Made by a program: the position numbers and the translations under genes
Shown: in pieces, positions 61,501 to 64,000 of the stretch
How the letters are laid out: each line of letters opens with the position of its first letter
Position numbering within the stretch: the first letter of the stretch is position 1
Source: Angiostrongylus vasorum
Lineage: Eukaryota; Nematoda; Chromadorea; Rhabditida; Metastrongylidae
Assembly (NCBI GenBank): GCA_018806985.1
Contig: JADANN010000424.1
Span: forward strand, 492,501-556,500
Direction: 5' to 3'
DNA: 64,000 nt
The notes under the pieces: model-generated
What the model saw: only the letters and a program-made list of their open reading frames with translations
Told to the model about the DNA's origin: nothing
The model's database searches: none

Positions 61501-61799
61501 CTCTATCTAAATGGATGCGTTCATTCCATGGGTGACCAGTATATATCCATAACCCTTTTCGAAATGTCCAAAATGGAACTGTGAGTACAGCAGTTCTTAT
61601 ATACATACATATATTCGCTGCAGACCAAGTGCATAACAGGCTTACCTATATACTTCCTCCGGTCGCCATTCATTAGATCGATGTTCCGAGTGCCCTTTCA
61701 TCAAGTGACATGACCTGAATTGCCACTCATCATTTTCGTTTATTAAATGCCTCGTGAAAAATGTTCCTTCTACGTCCTCTTCGCATTGATGACAATCCA
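37544..61799 (-). CDS. TRIM-NHL-type protein, 16 exons (5' end not found)
   Basis: TRIM-NHL proteins are usually ubiquitin ligases or RNA-binding repressors. Minus-strand exons: 61,799-61,646; 61,453-61,363; 61,029-60,943; 60,614-60,508; 58,904-58,841; 58,760-58,651; 58,541-58,427; 58,355-58,276; 53,919-53,847; 47,752-47,542; 46,412-46,318; 44,546-44,409; 44,001-43,925; 39,793-39,640; 39,113-38,973; 37,711-37,544 (TAG). Every join keeps phase; about 620 residues. Exon 1 holds a B-box-like zinc motif (CHQC, then SCHLMKGHSEH). Exons 2-5 are helical and charged (SRRSKQAHEQKLAVKEFIAK). Exons 6-10 form a Ser/Arg/Pro-rich linker. Exons 10-16 form an NHL propeller: GGVYISDVDGKIKEH, LTIGPRGQLFMVSG, LTCDAANNRLLLFVVDH, HGNLLVLDYSNGKLW, DDLFVACFNRCEVRVIKY. 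The exon 10 donor is GC (GGAG|GCAAGC) and the exon 15 donor (AGT|GTCGGT) is weak. No RING exon was found. It does not look like C. elegans NHL-1 in its N-terminal half; orthology is open. Confidence 0.8.
37812..38082 (-). repeat. SINE-A
   Basis: Near full length, in the last intron of the TRIM-NHL gene; tail AAGATAAAGGATAAAGC, head CTGCGTCACACGCGCC. Confidence 0.85.
38548..38775 (+). repeat. Family C
   Basis: GGGTGACTGCCGATGGCACT, GTAGTGAATGCGTTAGCCCC, CTGCGGTCCGAAGTTTTG. Confidence 0.65.
39473..39565 (+). repeat. SINE-A, short deleted copy
   Basis: Head (CGTCTAGCGCAATGCTTAAA) joins almost directly to the 3' end (CACCAGGGATTGGTTAACGC); core and body are gone. Confidence 0.5.
40425..40800 (+). 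repeat. SINE-B
   Basis: Core TCTAGGGTCGGGAAATTGGT (strong), body CTCCACGACATTCACGATAG, 3' end AGTGCTGGGGTCAGCACAGT. Confidence 0.65.
41230..41590. repeat. Family C with inverted 5' piece
   Basis: A short minus piece (GACGCTGAGATATTTGCAAA, CTCCGGACCGCAGGTGTC) precedes a full plus copy. Confidence 0.65.
42425..42735 (+). repeat. Family C (reference copy)
   Basis: Interspersed repeat of about 300 bases with GTTGACGGGTGATTGCTGAT, CATGGTGTGGTGGTGAACGC, TTAGCCCCCGGAAAGGGTAA, CACCTGCGGT and CAAATATCTCAGCATCACTG. GTGTGGTGGTGAACGCGTTA with a GCGTTCGTTCC-like block in other copies resembles pol III A and B boxes, so it is probably a third SINE family. Non-coding. Confidence 0.7.
43060..43255 (+). mobile_element. 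RTE-type retrotransposon 3' remnant
   Basis: The plus strand reads RYKGKPPNRKSDIFRKLMNE, then a degraded H.ASLVRDRD block before a stop. This is the same tail (RGRPPTRWSD.F.K.LNER...LARDRD) as the copies near 2.7 and 13.8 kb, on the other strand and more diverged. It lies in an intron of the TRIM-NHL gene. Confidence 0.4.
43495..43567. repeat. (CT)n microsatellite
   Basis: Over 30 CT units with two CTG/GTC interruptions near the end. Confidence 0.95.
43665..43855 (+). repeat. Family C, diverged
   Basis: GGTTGGTGTAGTGCATAGGG, CGTCCGCCCTAGTAAGGTTC, and the GCCAGTAAATAAAAGG 3' end. Confidence 0.4.
44150..44375 (+). repeat. SINE-B, partial
   Basis: Core-to-3' part only: CTACCACACTTGTTTGG, CCATGGACAATGCACGCGAG, GATGGGATCCGCAAAATTCA. 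Confidence 0.5.
44809..44943 (+). CDS. Short ORF antisense inside a TRIM-NHL intron
   Basis: 44 codons from ATG to TAA with good composition (CRERYFSDIEKDEIKKRASA, LVTQNVESLCIKG). Another open stretch after an ATTTCAG acceptor at 44,640-44,757 (SDGKNNIANTELPDNSDIIM) lies just upstream. The two did not join in phase by the sites I tried. Possible nested gene or relic. Confidence 0.2.
   Translation: MLANTCRERYFSDIEKDEIKKRASALVTQNVESLCIKGVCHQPS
45367..45645 (+). repeat. SINE-A
   Basis: Full length; A box GTGTGGCGCACTGGTCGG, B box GGAATCGATCCCCG, 3' end GAGAGCTTTACCCC. Confidence 0.85.
46540..47353 (+). mobile_element. Decayed copy related to the GIY-YIG element
   Basis: Begins with the same inner-end sequence as the 48.9 kb element (GATGTTTCGGCGG, then CTGGAAAGGTCAA) and ends with its inverted partner (GAAGAAGGGAAACTCCGC). 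The middle carries a GIY-YIG remnant on the plus strand (46,800-47,000) with frameshifts: the TGAGTTCGGGGGCACC block, then CACTTGGCGCGCG, then GAGAGATACAACGGAGA. It lies in an intron of the TRIM-NHL gene and is surely not functional. Confidence 0.5.
48093..48378 (-). repeat. SINE-A
   Basis: Full length; tail AAAGGATAAAGGACAAAGCT, head CACTGCGCCACACGCCCC. Confidence 0.85.
48405..48870. repeat. Family C, short hairpin plus full copy
   Basis: At 48,413-48,485 two 30-base halves are perfect or near-perfect inverted copies (CTGAGATATTTGCAAAACTC / AAGTTTTGCAAATATCTCAG). A full plus-strand copy follows to 48,870. Confidence 0.7.
48945..50433. mobile_element. 1.5 kb palindromic element with two inverted GIY-YIG arms (Penelope-like)
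   Basis: The ends are inverted repeats of over 100 bases (TTTTTCCTGATGAGCAAAC at 48,955 against GTTTGCTCATCAAGAAAAA near 50,407). Each arm codes outward-facing GIY-YIG-like protein: minus strand about 49,600-49,402 and plus strand about 49,790-50,000. The plus copy shows the family pattern best: GTVYPISCKMCKDEYVGETG, then RSLCDRISEH, then AHRTEKHNGEDFE. The minus copy keeps CMSSGTV, SETDRPLCVRIKEH and AHRAQKHNGEDFE but is more decayed. This C-terminal endonuclease layout is typical of Penelope-like retroelements. No reverse transcriptase lies between the arms. It sits in the long intron between exons 9 and 10 of the TRIM-NHL gene. Confidence 0.65.
50440..51120. other. Intron DNA without identifiable content
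   Basis: Part of the TRIM-NHL intron between exons 9 and 10. AT-rich, no repeat family recognised, no exon found. Confidence 0.5.
51122..51402 (+). repeat. SINE-A, diverged
   Basis: Head AGGTGCAGCACAGTAGTTAT with B box TGGTTCGACTCCCGC. Core and body are recognisable; this B box is closer to a tRNA than in most copies. Confidence 0.65.
51866..52138 (-). repeat. SINE-A
   Basis: Full length; tail AAGGATAAAGCTCTCGGTAT, head GCACTGCGCTACACTCACC. Confidence 0.8.
52240..52575 (-). repeat. SINE-B
   Basis: Reverse complement; CTGTGCGGACTCCAGCACTT at the 3' end, core TACTAATTTCCTGACCCCGA, head GGGCGGGATCGAACCAGC-like. Confidence 0.65.
53220..53370 (+). repeat. Family D, 3' part
   Basis: GGCAGACTTTGGCCAGACTG, GGGAACCACAATCGCTTAAA, CGGCCCGCACAACCAGTGAG; 5'-truncated as in retrotransposed copies. 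Confidence 0.65.
54395..54445. repeat. (ACAT)n-type microsatellite
   Basis: Loose ACATAC and ATACAT units. Confidence 0.75.
54983..55230 (-). repeat. SINE-A with 3' deletion
   Basis: About 30 bases next to the tail are missing; body, core and head are well kept. Confidence 0.8.
55520..55670 (-). repeat. Family C, partial
   Basis: Reverse complement: GATGCTGGAGTATTTGCAAA, CGCGTTCACCACCACACCAT. Confidence 0.65.
56350..56465 (+). repeat. Family C, short copy
   Basis: GTGAGCCCCGGGAAAGGGAA, GTGGTTCGGTCAGGC, ATATCTCAGCATCATTGTGG; bounded by a short direct repeat GGATGATACAATAC. Confidence 0.55.
57245..57620. repeat. Family C, inverted pair
   Basis: Minus half (57,245-57,480) and plus half (57,480-57,620). 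The plus half has a good B box-like GCGGGTTCAAAGCCCG, supporting a tRNA-derived head. Confidence 0.6.
57749..58033 (-). repeat. SINE-A
   Basis: Full length; tail AAAAGGATAAAGGACAAAGC, head CTGCGCCACACACGCCC. Confidence 0.85.
58905..60507. other. TRIM-NHL intron, no repeat found
   Basis: Intron between exons 4 and 5 (transcript order). Unlike the other long introns it holds no SINE copy that I can see; only short, unconvincing frames. Confidence 0.5.
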
Positions 61800-64000
61800 C
61801 TCAAATCGCTGAATTGTTTATTTTCTTCTTATTTATTGAGCGTCAAGCTACTCTGTGGTATAACACGACGACCTGGATAAGCTGAATCAACGAAAGTTGA
61901 TCTCTTTTACTCACTTACTTATCCCTTGATTTCATTAATTGTACTCAAGATGCTGCATGAGGATTATGAACTCGTAACGAAGGGAAATATAAAGAGTGAC
62001 CGTGGGAATGAAACGAGCATATAAAGCAAAACTCAAATTGGTGAAGCCTTAACGATTATTTGATACCTCTCCAGATCTAGTTTTCATCTAGCATGCTTCA
62101 GCACTGATAATTAGAATCTCTCTTTTCTTATAATTCAGCACGATAGCTCTTCATAGAAGATGAGAAGAATAATGTGTTTGTTGATGTTGATCGATCCCTA
62201 TGAGACGCGCTACGTGTTCGATTCCATTAATCGGTGTAAAGATGATAAAATATATATTCGACTTATACAGTGGCTATCGGGCGCATCAATTTGCCACGGA
62301 ATTATGGTGCGATTCGTTATTCCAAGGTGCAGTGTCAAACCAATAACCATGTGTACTGCAAGGGACCTCGTGTGGTACAGTGGTCGGAGGCGCCCTGCAA
62401 TACGTTCACGGGATCGGTTCCCGCGCCCATGGCTCACCAAGCCCTCCATCTCTCCGGGGTCGGCAAATTGGTACCAGATCGGTCTGGGAGGATAGCAGCA
62501 CTGGCTCGATACATCGATAGGCCACAGCTAGTCATTGTAAAGGCCAGATATGCATCCGATCATCTCCAAACGATGTTTAATAAAGTCGAATGCATGGCGC
62601 ATCCACCATGGATTGATCAACGCCGAGATCTTTATACTTTAACCTTTTACTGCCAGGAGCCTCAGACCACTGGGCCTCAGCTGCCTCTTGGCAACGGCTT
62701 TTTGTATATCAGTTAGCCACTTTCGTTATCACATGTTTCCTTAGTCTAGTTTTTCATTACAGTGAACTGTTCGAAAACCTAAATATTTCATATCAGTTTG
62801 TGGCGTTCATCAAAGAGCGACCTAATGACTTAGTGTCGACTAACTAAACATTGCATACTTCTATGTTTCTTATACTGCTTTACAAGAAAACGTTAAAATT
62901 ATGAAAACACTGAGGTCACGACGCGGTACATGTAAAACTGCGCTATTATATTCTTATTAATCTTCTCCTTACCAGTGAGTACCGTTTATATAAGAAAAGT
63001 GAACTAAAGAGTAAACGAAGGGTGAACTCACCATGTGAACTGAATAGAAAGGTCATAGTCATAGCCGACAACTTGTTCAAGCTCTTCTCATGTGGAGACT
63101 ATTTCGTCGAAGCTTATGAACTGTACGTAGATACTGAAGAATTTAAAACCGAGTCGAGGATAGCCTCCGGGTTCTTGACAGGATAATCTTCGTGTGAACA
63201 ACTGATGCTTGGCCGTTTCTACGTGGAATGACTTCTAGAAGAAGCAAAAAATCCTTGTTTCCATGGTAACCTTGCCTTAACCTTTGCCGAGAAAATTGCC
63301 ACAGTCTATACACCTATTTATTCTTATGCTAAATTTGAAGTTTGTTTTTTATTTATTCATGCATCGCGTTACGTAATGACATAAGTATGATGTAGGGAAA
63401 ATATGGCTACATTTTTGAGTATCAAAGTGAGATCAATCTCCCTGTTAGTTCTACCATCTAAAATACTACTAATCGAGTGACCCAACCAAGCGATAGGAAA
63501 ATCACAATTCATCGCGGTCGTGCGCTAGAGTTCTTCAACGGGCTCCACAAAATGGAGGGACATAAAAGCATCGCAAATACCTACGGATATAGTCCTGGGC
63601 TTAATAATAGCACTGGTTTATTCTTAGCTTGTCTTCCTTATGAAACGTCAGCATAAGAAGTTTTCACAATTATTAAATACTGTTGCTATAGGAAATCTTC
63701 CTCCATGTATTTGTTTTCCAGCAATTTGTTCCATTCAAAACATACTCTTAAAACGCCTTGAATTTGTAAAAAATACCACATATATTTTCCTTTGGTAGAA
63801 CTCCTACTAGCAGCGCAGATTCCGTATCTCAGATGTGTTCTCGAGAACCTCTATTCGGCTTGTTGGAACTTTAGCACGTTTGTGATAGCAGTAATTTTTC
63901 AAAAACTGCTGATTTCGCAATATCACTTGAGCAGCTGAGCATTCGACAATTCACAGAAGAGACGCGGCGGCCAAGATCAGGAACGAATTTCGAAAGACCG
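61800..64000. other. Upstream of the first recognised TRIM-NHL exon
   Basis: Apart from the SINE-A copy at 62.4-62.6 kb I see no exon. The missing 5' coding part must end with a single base of phase (to join TGGATTGT...), and no such exon with a good donor was found here. It probably lies beyond the window. Confidence 0.4.
62367..62645 (+). repeat. SINE-A
   Basis: Full length; A box GTGTGGTACAGTGGTCGG, B box GGGATCGGTTCCCG. Confidence 0.85.

Noticed and set aside
37544..61799. Naming the TRIM-NHL gene nhl-1, nhl-2, nhl-3 or ncl-1
   Set aside because: The N-terminal half does not resemble what I know of NHL-1, and I cannot compare the others here. The domain type is supported, the orthologue is not.
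62270..62716. 148-codon ORF
   Set aside because: It is a reading frame through a SINE-A copy; the same region of other copies is interrupted at different places.

Overview
The window reads as AT-rich animal chromosomal DNA from a nematode, most likely a strongylid (hookworm-like) worm. The evidence is short exons with GT...TTTCAG introns, a clear orthologue of the worm PP2A B55 subunit SUR-6, and very dense SINE-type repeats. Nothing bacterial or viral was seen. Species is inferred, not proven.

Genes were assembled by hand from splice sites, reading phase and protein content, because most exons are too short, or lack a Met, to stand out as ORFs. (1) 15,387-21,346 (+): nine coding exons of a PP2A B55 regulatory subunit (sur-6), about 466 residues, with a GC-richer probable promoter/5'UTR at 14,690-15,383 and an AATAAA at 21,472. 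(2) 25,987-33,808 (-): an unrecognised gene; six exons (33.8 to 27.05 kb) join with matching phases and a seventh is probable. (3) 37,023-37,425 (+): a small two-exon candidate that converges on gene 4. (4) 37,544-61,799 (-): a TRIM-NHL-type protein in sixteen phase-consistent exons over 24 kb, with a zinc-binding B-box-like start, helical region, linker and C-terminal NHL beta-propeller. Its 5' end (a RING, if present) was not found and may lie beyond 64,000.

Most of the rest is repeat. SINE-A (about 280 bp, tRNA-like head) has over 20 copies. SINE-B (about 370 bp, another tRNA-like head) has about 12. Family C (about 300 bp, often in inverted pairs) has about 12. Family D (about 390 bp) has seven. 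SINE-A and SINE-B share a central core; SINE-B and family D share a 3' end. There is also a 1.5 kb palindromic element whose two arms each carry a GIY-YIG domain of Penelope-like type, a decayed relative of it, a 380 bp palindromic MITE, RTE-type retrotransposon ends and several microsatellites. Many repeats sit inside introns of the genes above.

Region by region: 1-14.7 kb is repeat-rich intergenic DNA without a convincing gene; 14.7-21.5 kb is sur-6; 21.5-25.9 kb is intergenic; 26-34 kb is the unknown minus gene; 34-37 kb holds repeats plus a GC-rich island that may be a promoter; 37-61.8 kb is the TRIM-NHL gene with repeat-filled introns; 61.8-64 kb is its unassigned upstream part. Three conserved exon frames are each broken by one extra base, which points to assembly errors or recent decay.
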